A DNA stretch of 64,000 nucleotides from Plantactinospora sp. BC1 (GCF_003030345.1 NZ_CP028158.1:7440001-7504000); one strand, 5' to 3'; counted from the first letter of the stretch, positions 28,831-38,167 are shown. Numbers and translations are program-made. Notes: generated by a model from the sequence alone, not told the origin.

Positions 28831-28864
28831 GGGGACGGCGAGTGGCTGTCCACTCGCCGTCCCC
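28831..28864 (-). terminator. strong intrinsic terminator after the binding-protein gene
   Basis: A perfect 15-bp stem, GGGGACGGCGAGTGG (28831-28845) with CCACTCGCCGTCCCC (28850-28864), has a 4-nt loop and is followed on the minus strand by TTTT. It lies between the binding-protein stop and the permease start of the same transporter. Confidence 0.85.
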
Positions 28865-28882
28865 GAGGTGTCACGCCGTCGG

Positions 28883-29902
28883 TCAGGCCTTGGGCGCGAT
28901 GGAGAAGTCGATGACCTTGTCCGGGGTGAGGCCGGCCGGGATCAGCTCGGCGCCCTGGAGGATCGCGATGGCCCGGGCGGCACGCTGCTCGTCGAGCGCG
29001 CCGATCGTGTTACCCGGTGCCGAGGTGACGTACGGCGTCATCAGCTTGATCTCCGCCGCCGCGCCCTGCTCGTTCACGTTCGGGTTGTTGGCCTTCATGA
29101 TCTTGGCGGCCTCTTCGGGGTTCTCCACCGTGTACTTGAGGCCCTTCATCGCCGCGTCCTTGAAGCGCTTGACGATGTCCGGGTTCTCCTGGGCGTACTT
29201 GGCGGTGGTGGTGAGGCCGGTGCCGAGCAGGTCCCGCAGGTAGTCGGTGAGCGGCATGACCGTCATCGTCTGCTTGGTCACCGTCTCCACCGTGTTCTTG
29301 GTGATGACGAAGGTGCTCAGCACGTCGACCCTCTTGCCCACCAGCAGGCCGACCAGGGACTGCGGGGTGGCCTCGACGAACTGGAGCCTGCTGGCGTCGA
29401 AGCCGGCGAGCTTGCCGTACGCCGGCAGCAGGGTCCGGGTGATCGAGCCGGCGGCGACGCCGACCCGCTTGCCCTCCAGGTCCTTCGGCTTGGTCACGCC
29501 GGAGCCGGGCGGCGCGAAGATCGCGACCAGCGTGCTCTGGTGCACCGCCGCGATCACCCGCATCTCGGTGACCTGCGCCTTGCCGGTCTGGATCATCAGC
29601 TGGGTCACGTCGCTGTAGGTGAACTGCGCCTTGCCGGAGAGCAGGCCCTGGTTGTTGGTGGCCGGGGCGCCCTGCTGAATGGTGACGTCGAGCCCGGCCT
29701 CGGAGAAGAAGCCCTTGTCCTTCGCCACCCACGCGAATGCGTCGTGGCCGCCGGTGCCGAACCCGGTGAGGTACGTCACCTTGTCCGGAGCCTTGCCGCC
29801 GGCGTCGCCGCCGTCGGAGTCGTCCGAACCGGAGCAGCCGGCGGTGACCAGCATGGCCGTGGCCAGCGCCGCAGCGGCCAGCACGCGTATACGCCTCGTC
29901 AT
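28883..29902 (-). CDS. NMT1/SsuA-type substrate-binding lipoprotein
   Basis: A 339-residue lipoprotein. ATG 29902 starts MTRRIRVLAAAALATAMLVT followed by the lipobox A-G-C, so the lipidated Cys is at about 23, then a Ser/Asp/Gly linker. An AAAGGAC site lies upstream. The mature part has the NMT1/THI5/SsuA fold: DAFAWVAKDKGFFSEAGLDV, LLSGKAQFTYSDVTQLM, DLEGKRVGVAAG and TPQSLVGLLVGKRVDVLSTF. Members bind nitrate, sulfonates, taurine or the thiamine precursor HMP. No TPP riboswitch or GlnR-like box was seen upstream, so the ligand is open. It is the first gene of the unit with the permease at 27937. Confidence 0.92.
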   Translation of the reverse strand: MTRRIRVLAAAALATAMLVTAGCSGSDDSDGGDAGGKAPDKVTYLTGFGTGGHDAFAWVAKDKGFFSEAGLDVTIQQGAPATNNQGLLSGKAQFTYSDVTQLMIQTGKAQVTEMRVIAAVHQSTLVAIFAPPGSGVTKPKDLEGKRVGVAAGSITRTLLPAYGKLAGFDASRLQFVEATPQSLVGLLVGKRVDVLSTFVITKNTVETVTKQTMTVMPLTDYLRDLLGTGLTTTAKYAQENPDIVKRFKDAAMKGLKYTVENPEEAAKIMKANNPNVNEQGAAAEIKLMTPYVTSAPGNTIGALDEQRAARAIAILQGAELIPAGLTPDKVIDFSIAPKA

Positions 29903-30318
29903 TCCTACCTGTCCTTTGAGGAGAATCCATTGAGGATGTGGATCGGTCGCCCGGTTCAGGATCGGCCGCGTCCCGCTGATGGCGCCACGGGTGCAGATGA
30001 TTGCCGGCGGCTCTCTATGGCCGGTGCCCGCCATGATCGTAATGCCTTGCCCGATGTCTCCGGCAGTCCTCCTGACGCGTTCGCGAGCAGGGTGTGACGC
30101 GACCCGAAATATTCTCTGTCAGGGCGATCGGGCGCCTCCACCCGTCCCCTGTGCACAGTCCCGGAGGGCAGTTTACGGGCGCTTCCGGGACGTTGCGGCC
30201 TTACCCTGCCAACCGCCTGTCCGCCAGTCAAGGGATCAAACCGAGCCGATACCCAAGCGTGAGGCGGCGGCTCGCGGGCCGTCGCCCCTGGTGAAGCTTC
30301 CTCTGGTCGGGACCGGCC
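29903..30318. other. 416-bp intergenic region upstream of the binding-protein gene
   Basis: It lies between nnaR (ending 30319) and the lipoprotein gene (starting 29902), both on the minus strand. A possible minus-strand promoter is TTGACT at 30226-30231 with CAGGGT 17 bases downstream (30203-30208). This leaves a leader of about 300 nt in which no known riboswitch was recognised. No terminator for the nitrate operon was identified here. Confidence 0.35.
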
Positions 30319-31407
30319 TCAGTCGACCGGCAGCCGGTAGCCGCGTTTGACCACGGTCTGCACGACCCCCGGGGTGCGCAGTCCGGCCCGCAACCGGGCC
30401 ACCGCCATCTCGACGGCGTGCTCGTCGGCGCCCCTCGGCAGGGTGCGCAGCAGGGCGGCCCGGGACATCACCCGGCCGGGGGTAGTCGCCAGGGCCCGGA
30501 GTACCGCCATCGGGGCCGGGGCCAGCGGGCGCAGCTCACCGTCCAGGATGGCCGCGTGCCCGCGCAGGGTCAGCAGGTGGCCGGCGACCTTGACGCTGAT
30601 CGCCCGCTGCGGCAGCTCGTCGACGATGGTCCGGACCAGCGCGCCGAGGCGGGCCCGGCTCGGCGCCACCACCGGTACCCCGTACCGGCGCAGCGGCGCG
30701 GCGGTGACCGGCCCGACGCAGGCGGCCAGTACGTCCGAGCGCATCGCCTCCAGCACCGCGTCGGTACTCGACCCGGCGGCCCGGAGCAGTGCGGTGACCG
30801 CCGGTGCGGAGGTGAAGGTGACCGCGTCCACCAGCCGGCCGGCGATCAGGTCGACCAGCCGGTGCAGCGGGGCCGGGTCGGTCGGTGCCGCCCAGCGGTA
30901 GACCGGCACCTCGATCACGCTCGCCCCGGCCGCCTCCAGCGCCGCCGTGCACTCCGGCTGCCGCTCGCCGTGCAGCTGCATCGCGATCAACTGGCCGCGT
31001 ACGCCACGCTGCCGCAGGTGCTCGATCACCTCGTCGCAGCTCTCCGAGGCGGGCGACCACTCGTCGTGCAGCCCGGCGGCCCGGATCGCGCCCCGGGCCT
31101 TCGGCCCCCGGCTGACGATGTAGGCCCGGCCCAGCACCGAGCGCAGCGGCTCGGCCAGCCCCCACCCCTCGGCCGCCTCCAGCCAGCCGCGCATCCCGAT
31201 CCCGGTGTTCGCCATCAGCACGTCGGGCGGGTTGTCCAGGCAGGCCCGGGTCGCCGCCCGCAGTTCGGTGTCGTCGGCCAGCGGCACGATCCGCAGCGCC
31301 GGGGCGAGCACCACCCGGGCGCCGCGCCGCTCCAGCATGGCGGTGAGTTCGTCGCGGCGCCGGTCGGCGGTGACCCCGACGGTGAAGCCGGAGAGTTCGC
31401 CGGCCAT
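30319..31407 (-). CDS. nnaR: NnaR-type regulator: uroporphyrinogen-III synthase domain fused to winged helix
   Basis: A 362-residue fusion. Residues about 1-255 have the HemD fold (GFTVGVTADRRRDELTAMLE, DVLMANTGIGMRGWL, VTFTSAPAVTALL). Residues about 265-362 form an OmpR-type winged helix (LAPAPMAVLRALATTPGRVM, DEHAVEMAVARLR, VQTVVKRGYRLP). This pairing is known in actinobacteria as NnaR, a nitrate/nitrite assimilation regulator working with GlnR. The HemD half also fits the siroheme need of NirB. Its ATG at 31407 overlaps the nirD stop by one base, making it the last gene of the operon. Whether the HemD part is still an enzyme cannot be told. Confidence 0.88.
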   Translation of the reverse strand: MAGELSGFTVGVTADRRRDELTAMLERRGARVVLAPALRIVPLADDTELRAATRACLDNPPDVLMANTGIGMRGWLEAAEGWGLAEPLRSVLGRAYIVSRGPKARGAIRAAGLHDEWSPASESCDEVIEHLRQRGVRGQLIAMQLHGERQPECTAALEAAGASVIEVPVYRWAAPTDPAPLHRLVDLIAGRLVDAVTFTSAPAVTALLRAAGSSTDAVLEAMRSDVLAACVGPVTAAPLRRYGVPVVAPSRARLGALVRTIVDELPQRAISVKVAGHLLTLRGHAAILDGELRPLAPAPMAVLRALATTPGRVMSRAALLRTLPRGADEHAVEMAVARLRAGLRTPGVVQTVVKRGYRLPVD

Positions 31408-31820
31408 CAGGCGCCCCCGGCCGGCCGGTGCCGAGGTGCCACCTCGACCAGCCCGTCCCGGCACCGCACCCGGTAGGTCGGCACCGCCACCCCGGGCACG
31501 TCGAGGCAGTCTCCGGTGCGCAGGTCGTACACCTGTTTGTGCAGCGGGGAGGCGACCGTCGGGATCTCGCCACGGCTGCCGACGATGCCCCGGGCCATCA
31601 CGTACGCGCCGGCGATCGGGTCGCGCTGGCCGATCGCGAAGAGCCGGCCGTCGTGGGTGCGGAAGACCGCCACCTGGTCGCCGTCGACGAGTGCGGCCAC
31701 CCCGCGCTCCGGCTCCAGCCGGGGGTACGGGCAGACGACCGTCCAGCGCACCTCCCCGGCGAGCTCGCCCAACCCCTCGTCGACCGCCGGTCCGTCGCCG
31801 ATCGTGGTCTCCAGAGTCAA
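31407..31820 (-). CDS. nirD: nitrite reductase small subunit
   Basis: A 137-residue Rieske-fold subunit. It aligns with NirD through VRWTVVCPYPRLEPERGVAAL, VAVFRTHDGRLFAIGQRDPI, IVGSRGEIPTVASPLHKQVY and DLRTGDCLDVPGVAVPTYRV. As usual for NirD, the Rieske Cys-His cluster ligands are not complete. The start is TTG 31820, whose last two bases begin the nirB stop (TTGA overlap); no ATG or GTG is available near. It assists NirB in NADH-dependent reduction of nitrite to ammonium in the cytoplasm. Confidence 0.93.
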   Translation of the reverse strand: MTLETTIGDGPAVDEGLGELAGEVRWTVVCPYPRLEPERGVAALVDGDQVAVFRTHDGRLFAIGQRDPIAGAYVMARGIVGSRGEIPTVASPLHKQVYDLRTGDCLDVPGVAVPTYRVRCRDGLVEVAPRHRPAGGA

Positions 31821-34384
31821 CTCGGTACCCCCATGGTCGTCGGGAGGCCGAGCGTCACCGGTCGGCGGTCTCCCAGGGCCGGAACGGGCTGTCCCCGTTC
31901 CACCTCGAACGTGATCGACGGGTCCGGCACGTCGGGTGCGTTGACGAAGGAGGTGAACCGGCGCAGCCGGTCGGGGTCCGCCAGCGTGTCGCGCCACTCG
32001 TCGGAGTACGCCCCGACGTGCCGGGCCATCGCGGCGTCGAGTTCGGCGCAGAGCCCGAGCGAGTCGTCGACGATGACCGCCCGCAGGTGTTCCAGGCCGC
32101 CCTCCATCGCCTCGATCCAGGCGGCCGTCCGCTGTAGCCGGTCGGCGGTGCGGATGTAGAACATCAGGAACCGGTCGACGTACCGGACCAGGTCCTCGGT
32201 GGAGAGGTCCTGGCCGAAGAGTTCGGCGTGCCGGGGCCGGAAGCCGCCGTTGCCGCCGAGGTAGAGGTTCCAGCCGCCCTCGGTGGCGATGATCCCGAAG
32301 TCCTTGCTGCGGGCCTCGGCGCACTCCCGGGCGCAGCCGGAGACCGCTGACTTGATCTTGTGTGGGGCGCGCAGTCCCCGGTAGCGCAGCTCCAGGGCGA
32401 TCGCCAGCCCGACCGAGTCCTGCACCCCGTACCGGCACCAGGTGGAGCCGACGCAGGACTTGACCGTACGCAGCGCCTTGCCGTACGCGTGCCCGGACTC
32501 GAACCCGGCGTCGACCAGCCGGCGCCAGATCTGCGGCAGCTGCTCGACCCGGGCACCGAAGAGGTCGATCCGCTGCCCACCGGTGATCTTCGTGTAGAGC
32601 TGGAAGTCCCGGGCCACCTCGCCGATCACGATCAGCTTCTCCGGGGTGATCTCGCCACCCGGGATCCTCGGCACCACCGAGTAGGTGCCGTCCCGCTGGA
32701 TGTTCGCCAGGAAGTGGTCGTTGGTGTCCTGCAACGACGCCTGCTCGCCGTCGAGCACGTAGCCGTTGCCGAGCGAGGCGAGGATCGAGGCGACCGCCGG
32801 CTTGCAGATGTCGCAGCCCCGGCCTCGGCCGTGCTCGGCGACCAGCCGGGAGAAGGTGCGGATCCCGCGTACCCGGATGATCTCGAAAAGCTCCTGCCGG
32901 CTGTGGTCGAAGTGCTCGCAGAGCGCCCTGCTCAGGCTCACCCCGGAGACCGCCAGCAACTGCTTCAGCATCGGTACGCAGGAGCCGCAGCTCGTACCGG
33001 CCCGGGTGCACGCCTTCAGCCCCGGTACGTCGGTGCAGCCCTCGGCGATCGCGCCGACGAGCTGGTCCTTGGTCACCGCGTTGCAGGAGCAGACCTGGGC
33101 CGAGCCGGGCAGCGCCGCGATCCCGGCCCCGGTACCGGTGCCGTCGCCGGCCGGGGCGAGCAGCGCCAGCGGCGGGCCGGGCAGCGCGCCGCCGACGCTG
33201 GCCCGCAACGTCGGGTACGCCGTCACGTCACCGACCAGCACCCCGCCGAGCAGGGTCTTCGCGTCGTCGGAGAGGACCAGCTTGGCGTAGACCCGGGTGG
33301 CCGGATCGGTGAAGGTGACGTCCAGGCAGCCCGGCGTCCGGCCGTGTGCGTCACCGAACGAGGCGACGTCCACCCCGAGCAGCTTCAGCTTGGTGGAGAG
33401 GTCCGCGCCCGGGAAGGTCGCCGTACCGCCGACCAGCCGGTCGGCCACCACCTCCGCCATCGCGTAGCCGGGGGCGACCAGGCCGTAACAGGTCCCCTCG
33501 ACGGCGGCACACTCGCCGATCGCCCAGATCCGCTCGTCGGCGCTGCGACAGCTCTGGTCGACCCGGATCCCGCCGCGCTCGCCCAGCTCCAGGCCGGCGG
33601 AGCGGGCCAGCTCGTCGCGGGGCCGGATGCCGGCGGCCACCACCACCAGGTCGGTGGGGAGCCAACTGCCGTCCGAGAGGGTCAGCCCGGCGAGTTCGCC
33701 GTCCGGGCGGGACCGGATCGCGGTGGTGGCCACCCCGAGCCGGGGCACCACACCCAGCTCCTCGACGTAGCGGCGCAGCATCGCGCCGCCGGCCTCGTCG
33801 ATCTGCACCGGCATCAGCCGGGGGGCGAACTCCACCACCGAGGTGGCCAGGCCGAGCAGCCGCAGCGCGTTCGCCGCCTCCAGGCCGAGCAGCCCGCCGC
33901 CGATCACCGCACCGCTGCGCCGGCCCTTGGCGAAGTCCCGGATCGCGGCCAGGTCGTCCAGGGTGCGGTAGACGAAGACCCCGGGCCGCAGCGACGGAGT
34001 CGGACCGGGCGCGTCCGGGCCCAGCGCCGCGTACGCGCCGTCGATCGGCGGCACGAACGGGTACGACCCGGTCGCCAGCACCAGTGCGTCGTAGGAGTAT
34101 TCCCCGCCGCCGGTGACCACCCGCCGGCCGGTCCGGTCGATCTCCATCACCGGCTCGCCCAGCCGCAGGTCGACCCCGTCGTCGGGCCGGTGCAGGCTCA
34201 GCTCGTCCGCGTCCACCCCGTCGAAGAAGGCCGAGAGCCGCACCCGGTCGTACGCCGGCCGGCCCTCCTCGGCCAGCACGGTGACCTGCCAGCGGCCCCC
34301 GGTGTCCCGGGAGCGCAGCGCCTCGACGAAGCGCTGCCCCACCATGCCGTTGCCGACCACCACGAGTCGCCGCCGCTCGGTCAT
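31817..34384 (-). CDS. nirB: NADH-dependent assimilatory nitrite reductase large subunit
   Basis: An 855-residue flavo-siroheme enzyme reducing nitrite to ammonium. The N-terminal FAD/NAD domain starts RRLVVVGNGMVGQRFVEAL and has a second dinucleotide motif, GAVIGGGLLGLEAANALRLL. A BFD-like [2Fe-2S] domain follows at about 430-480 (CSCNAVTKD ... TRAGTSCGSC). The C-terminal siroheme/[4Fe-4S] half has the four Cys ligands in CVGSTWC (about 642) and GCARECAEA (about 680). ATG 34384 overlaps the upstream gene's stop (ATGA). Length and order of domains are normal for NirB. Confidence 0.97.
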   Translation of the reverse strand: MTERRRLVVVGNGMVGQRFVEALRSRDTGGRWQVTVLAEEGRPAYDRVRLSAFFDGVDADELSLHRPDDGVDLRLGEPVMEIDRTGRRVVTGGGEYSYDALVLATGSYPFVPPIDGAYAALGPDAPGPTPSLRPGVFVYRTLDDLAAIRDFAKGRRSGAVIGGGLLGLEAANALRLLGLATSVVEFAPRLMPVQIDEAGGAMLRRYVEELGVVPRLGVATTAIRSRPDGELAGLTLSDGSWLPTDLVVVAAGIRPRDELARSAGLELGERGGIRVDQSCRSADERIWAIGECAAVEGTCYGLVAPGYAMAEVVADRLVGGTATFPGADLSTKLKLLGVDVASFGDAHGRTPGCLDVTFTDPATRVYAKLVLSDDAKTLLGGVLVGDVTAYPTLRASVGGALPGPPLALLAPAGDGTGTGAGIAALPGSAQVCSCNAVTKDQLVGAIAEGCTDVPGLKACTRAGTSCGSCVPMLKQLLAVSGVSLSRALCEHFDHSRQELFEIIRVRGIRTFSRLVAEHGRGRGCDICKPAVASILASLGNGYVLDGEQASLQDTNDHFLANIQRDGTYSVVPRIPGGEITPEKLIVIGEVARDFQLYTKITGGQRIDLFGARVEQLPQIWRRLVDAGFESGHAYGKALRTVKSCVGSTWCRYGVQDSVGLAIALELRYRGLRAPHKIKSAVSGCARECAEARSKDFGIIATEGGWNLYLGGNGGFRPRHAELFGQDLSTEDLVRYVDRFLMFYIRTADRLQRTAAWIEAMEGGLEHLRAVIVDDSLGLCAELDAAMARHVGAYSDEWRDTLADPDRLRRFTSFVNAPDVPDPSITFEVERGQPVPALGDRRPVTLGLPTTMGVPS

Positions 34385-35868
34385 GCCGCCACCTCTGCTT
34401 CCACCGGGTCGGGAGTGTCGATCGAGGAGAGCCAGCCGAGGATCCCCTCGACGGCGTCCCGGCAACTGCCGCAGCCGGTGGTGGCCCGGGTCGCGGCGAC
34501 CACGTCGTCCAGGGATCTCGCCCCGGCCCGCCAGCAGCGCACCAGCGCGCCCTTGCGCACCGTGTTGCACTGGCAGACCGTGGCCGCGTCCGGCATCAGC
34601 GCCGGTGACTCGACCGGGGTCGCGCTCGCGCTGTCCCGGCTGCGGCCGAGCAGCAGGGTGCGGCGGTCGACCGGCACCGGCGTACCCCGGTCGAAGAGCT
34701 GGATCACCGTGCCGACCGCCGGGTTGTCACCGAGCATGATCGCCCCGGTGAGCCGTTCGCCGACGATCCGCAGCCGGGCGTAGGTGCCCCGGACCGGGTC
34801 GGAGAAGCTGAGTTCCTCGACGTCCGGGGCCGGGCCGGCGGCCGCGTCGCCCATCGCGGCGAGGTCGATCCCGGCGGCCTTGAGCCGGGTGACCGGCGGC
34901 TGCGGCCGGTAGCGTGCCCGCGGATCCTGCCCGGCGAGCACCTGGGCCAGCACCCGGGCCTGCTCCCAGGCGGGTGCGACCAGGCCGGTGACCACGCCGG
35001 CGTGCTGGGCGCAGTCGCCGATCGCCGAGATGTGCGGGTCGCTGGTGCGCAGCCGGTCGTCGACCACCACCCCCCGGTCCACGGTGAGCCCGGCGGCGCG
35101 GGCCAGCTCCACGTCGGGGCGTACCCCGCAGGAGAGGACCAGCAGGTCGGCGTCGAGCAGACGTCCGTCGGTCAGGGTCAGGGTCAGCCCGTCGGGCCGG
35201 GTGTGCACGGCGCTGGCCGCCACCTCCAGGTGGGTGGTGACGCCGAGCGCGGCCAGGGTACGGGCCAGCACCGCGCCGGCCGCCGGATCGAGCTGCCGCT
35301 CCATCAGGTGCCCGACCGGGTGTACCACGTGCACGTCGAGTCCCCGGGCGGCGAGCCCCCGGGCCGCCTCCAGCCCGAGCAGTCCACCGCCGAGCACCAG
35401 GGCCCGGCGCGCTCCGGCGGCGGCGGCCAGGATCCGCCGGCAGTCGTCCAGGGTGCGGAACACCGCCACCCGGTCCGGCAGCCGCTCCCGGTCCAGCCCG
35501 GCCAGCGGCGGCACCAGGGCACGTCCGCCGGTGGCGAGCACCAGGTGGTCGTACCCGATCAGGTCGCCCTGGCCGGTCGTCACCGTGCGGCTCGCCCGGT
35601 CGACGGCGGTGACCTCGACCCCGGGGCGTACGTCGATGCCGTGCCCGGCCGCCTCGGCCAGCTCCACACCGGACTCGTCGACCTTGCCGGCCAGCAGGCT
35701 GGACAGCATGATCCGGTTGTACGCCCGGTGCAGCTCGGCGCCGAGTACCGTGATCTTCGCGTCGCCGAGCCGGGCGGACAGCTCGGCCGCCAACCGCGCG
35801 CCGGCCATGCCGTGTCCGACGATCACGACGCGGTTGCGTGACCCGTCCACCGTCTCCTCTGTCGTCAT
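34381..35868 (-). CDS. FAD/NAD reductase with BFD-type [2Fe-2S] domain (NasB-like nitrate reductase electron-transfer subunit)
   Basis: A 495-residue protein like the first half of NirB. The FAD motif is RVVIVGHGMAGARLAAELSA, the NAD motif is RALVLGGGLLGLEAARGLAA and the FAD-closing block is ISAIGDCAQH. A C-terminal BFD-like domain carries four cysteines in VCQCNTVRKG and TTGCGSC. Located between nasA and nirB and overlapping both by four bases, it best fits the NADH-oxidising subunit that feeds electrons to NasA, comparable to Bacillus NasB. ATG 35868 is supported by the ATGA overlap; the reading frame stays open upstream through nasA, but only by chance. Confidence 0.9.
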   Translation of the reverse strand: MTTEETVDGSRNRVVIVGHGMAGARLAAELSARLGDAKITVLGAELHRAYNRIMLSSLLAGKVDESGVELAEAAGHGIDVRPGVEVTAVDRASRTVTTGQGDLIGYDHLVLATGGRALVPPLAGLDRERLPDRVAVFRTLDDCRRILAAAAGARRALVLGGGLLGLEAARGLAARGLDVHVVHPVGHLMERQLDPAAGAVLARTLAALGVTTHLEVAASAVHTRPDGLTLTLTDGRLLDADLLVLSCGVRPDVELARAAGLTVDRGVVVDDRLRTSDPHISAIGDCAQHAGVVTGLVAPAWEQARVLAQVLAGQDPRARYRPQPPVTRLKAAGIDLAAMGDAAAGPAPDVEELSFSDPVRGTYARLRIVGERLTGAIMLGDNPAVGTVIQLFDRGTPVPVDRRTLLLGRSRDSASATPVESPALMPDAATVCQCNTVRKGALVRCWRAGARSLDDVVAATRATTGCGSCRDAVEGILGWLSSIDTPDPVEAEVAA

Positions 35869-38051
35869 GCCGTCCCCTCGCCAGCGCGCGGTGTCGCCGT
35901 CTCGGCCCGGACCTTCTCGACCCTGACCGCGCATACCTTGAACTCGGGCATCCTGGAAACCGGGTCGAGCGCGTCGCTGGTCACCGAGTTGACCCGACCC
36001 GCACCCGCCCAGTGGAACGGCGCGAAGACGGTGTCCGGCCGGATGGTCGGGGTGAGCCGGGCCGGCGCCCGCATCTCGCCCCGGCGGCTGGTCACCCGCA
36101 CCTCGTCGCCGTCGTCGATCCCCAGCCGGGCCGCCAGGTCGGGATGCAGCTCCACGAAGGCGTGCGGGGCGGCCCGGCGCAGCGCCTCGACCCGCCGGGT
36201 CTGCGCACCGGACTGGTACTGCGTCAGCACCCGCCCGGTGGTGAGATAGACCGGATAGTCCGGGCAGACGTCCTCGGCGACCGGGCGGTGCTCGACCGGC
36301 AGGAACCGGGCCCGCCCGTCCGGGGTGGGGAACCCGTCGGCGAACATCCTCGGCGTGCCGGGCCCGTCCTCGGCCGGGCAGGGCCAGAAGACGCCCTCCT
36401 CGGCGTCGATCCGCTCCCAGGTGATCCCGGCGTAGTCGGCGGCACCGCCGGCCGAGGCGCGGCGCAGCTCCGCGAAGACCAGCTCCGGCGAGGCCGGAAA
36501 ACGGGACCCGCCCCGACCGGTCCCCCGACCGGTCGCCCCGTCCACGTGGTCGAGCCGGTCGGCGAGTTCGGCCAGCAGCGCCAGGTCGGTGCGTACCCCG
36601 GGCGGTGGCGGGCGGAGCGCGCGGCGGCGCAACACCCGGCCCTCCAGGTTGGTCATCGTGCCGTCCTCCTCGGCCCACTGGGCGGTCGGCAGCACCACGT
36701 CGGCGATCTCGGCCGTCTCGGAGCGGACGAAGTCGGCCACCACCAGCAGGTCGAGGTCGCGCAGCCGGCTGGTGACCCGGCCCGCCCGGGGTGCCGAGAC
36801 GACCGGGTTGGAGCCGAACACCAGCAGTCCCCTCGGGCCGCCGTCGGTGCCGAGGGCGGTGAGCAGCTCGTACGCCGACACGCCCGGGCCGGGCAACACG
36901 TCGGGATCCACCCCCCATACCCCGGCGACGTGTGCCCGGGCGGCCGGGTCGTCGATCCGGCGGTAGCCGGGGAGCTGGTCGGCCTTCTGCCCGTGCTCCC
37001 GGCCACCCTGGCCGTTGCCCTGGCCGGTGAGGCAGCCGTACCCGGAGCCGGGCCGCCCGGGCAGGCCGAGCGCGAGGGCCAGGTTGATGAAGGCGGTCAC
37101 CGTGTCCACGCCCTTGGCGTGCTGCTCGGCGCCGCGCGCGGTGAGGATGATCGCCCGGTCGGCGGTGCCGAGCGCCCGGGCCGCCGCCTCCAGGTCGGCC
37201 ACCGGCACCCCGGAGAGCCGCTCCGCCCGGGCCGGCCAGTAGCCGGCGGTCACCCGCCGCACCTGGTCGAATCCGCTGGTACGGGCGGCCACGTAGTCCT
37301 TGTCGACCAGGCCCTCGGCGAGCGCGATGTGCAGCAGGGCGTTCGCCACCGCCAGGTCGGTGCCGGGGGTGGGTTGCAGGTGCAGGGTGGCCTGCCGGGC
37401 GGTGGCGGTGGCCCGGGGGTCGACCACGATCAGGGTGCCGCCGCGCTGCCGCTGCTCGACCAGATAGCGGACCAGCGGCGGCATCGTCTCGGCGACGTTC
37501 GCGCCGACCAGCAGCAGGGTGTCGGCGGTGCCGAGGTCGGCCAGTGGGAACGGCAGCCCTCGGTCGATCCCGAAGGCCCGCATCCCGGCGGCGGCGGCCG
37601 AGGACATGCAGAAGCGTCCGTTGTAGTCGATGTTGCGGGTGCCGAGCGCGACCCGGGCGAACTTGCCGAGCGCGTACGCCTTCTCGTTGGTCAGTCCACC
37701 GCCGCCGAAGACCGCGACCGCGTCCCGGCCGTACCCGGACTGGATCCGGCGGATGCCGTCCGCCACCCGGTCCAGCGCCTCCGGCCAGCTCGCCGGGCGC
37801 AGCTCCCCGCCGGGGCGGTCCCGCAGCAGCGGGGTGGTCAGCCGGTCGGGGTGGTCGAGCAGCTCGGCGGCGGTCCAGCCCTTCTGGCAGAGTCCGCCCC
37901 GGTTCGTGGGGAACTGCCGGGGCAGCACCTCCACCCGCTCGGCGGTACGGCGCAGCGTCATCCCGCACTGGAGTGCGCAGTATGGGCAGTGCGTGACGAC
38001 GTCCTGGGACACATCCTCCGAATGCGTCGCAGTGCGGGCACCGTCTGTCAT
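35865..38051 (-). CDS. nasA: assimilatory nitrate reductase catalytic subunit
   Basis: A 728-residue molybdopterin (bis-MGD) enzyme reducing nitrate to nitrite in the cytoplasm. The N-terminal [4Fe-4S] ligands are Cys22, Cys25, Cys29 and Cys55 (HCPYCALQCGM, GGLCQKG). MGD-binding blocks include VAVFGGGGLTNEKAYALGKF, NIDYNGRFCMSSAAAA (the Cys is the likely Mo-ligand region), LLLVGANVAETMPP and LVFGSNPVV. The C-terminal molydop_binding domain is present (LTTGRVLTQYQSGAQTRRV). No Tat signal is present, consistent with an assimilatory enzyme. It is first in the operon, behind a GlnR box. Usually NasA lengths are 700-750 residues, so it is complete. Confidence 0.96.
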   Translation of the reverse strand: MTDGARTATHSEDVSQDVVTHCPYCALQCGMTLRRTAERVEVLPRQFPTNRGGLCQKGWTAAELLDHPDRLTTPLLRDRPGGELRPASWPEALDRVADGIRRIQSGYGRDAVAVFGGGGLTNEKAYALGKFARVALGTRNIDYNGRFCMSSAAAAGMRAFGIDRGLPFPLADLGTADTLLLVGANVAETMPPLVRYLVEQRQRGGTLIVVDPRATATARQATLHLQPTPGTDLAVANALLHIALAEGLVDKDYVAARTSGFDQVRRVTAGYWPARAERLSGVPVADLEAAARALGTADRAIILTARGAEQHAKGVDTVTAFINLALALGLPGRPGSGYGCLTGQGNGQGGREHGQKADQLPGYRRIDDPAARAHVAGVWGVDPDVLPGPGVSAYELLTALGTDGGPRGLLVFGSNPVVSAPRAGRVTSRLRDLDLLVVADFVRSETAEIADVVLPTAQWAEEDGTMTNLEGRVLRRRALRPPPPGVRTDLALLAELADRLDHVDGATGRGTGRGGSRFPASPELVFAELRRASAGGAADYAGITWERIDAEEGVFWPCPAEDGPGTPRMFADGFPTPDGRARFLPVEHRPVAEDVCPDYPVYLTTGRVLTQYQSGAQTRRVEALRRAAPHAFVELHPDLAARLGIDDGDEVRVTSRRGEMRAPARLTPTIRPDTVFAPFHWAGAGRVNSVTSDALDPVSRMPEFKVCAVRVEKVRAETATPRAGEGTA

Positions 38052-38074
38052 GTCCGGAAGCGTGCCGGCGCCCG

Positions 38075-38112
38075 GTTTCGCGGCCGGGTCCCTCTTGTTT
38101 CGGGCCTGTCAA
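38075..38112 (-). promoter_or_regulatory. GlnR box upstream of nasA
   Basis: Read on the minus strand: TTGAC-n6-GAAAC-n6-GACCC-n6-GAAAC, exactly the spacing of the actinobacterial GlnR consensus gTnAC-n6-GaAAc repeated twice. Both b-sites are perfect. It ends 23 nt before the nasA ATG. Confidence 0.85.
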
Positions 38113-38167
38113 GAGCCGCTCACACGGACCTCGCTCAGCGGGTCGGCTCGGCCTGCCGGCAGTGGAT

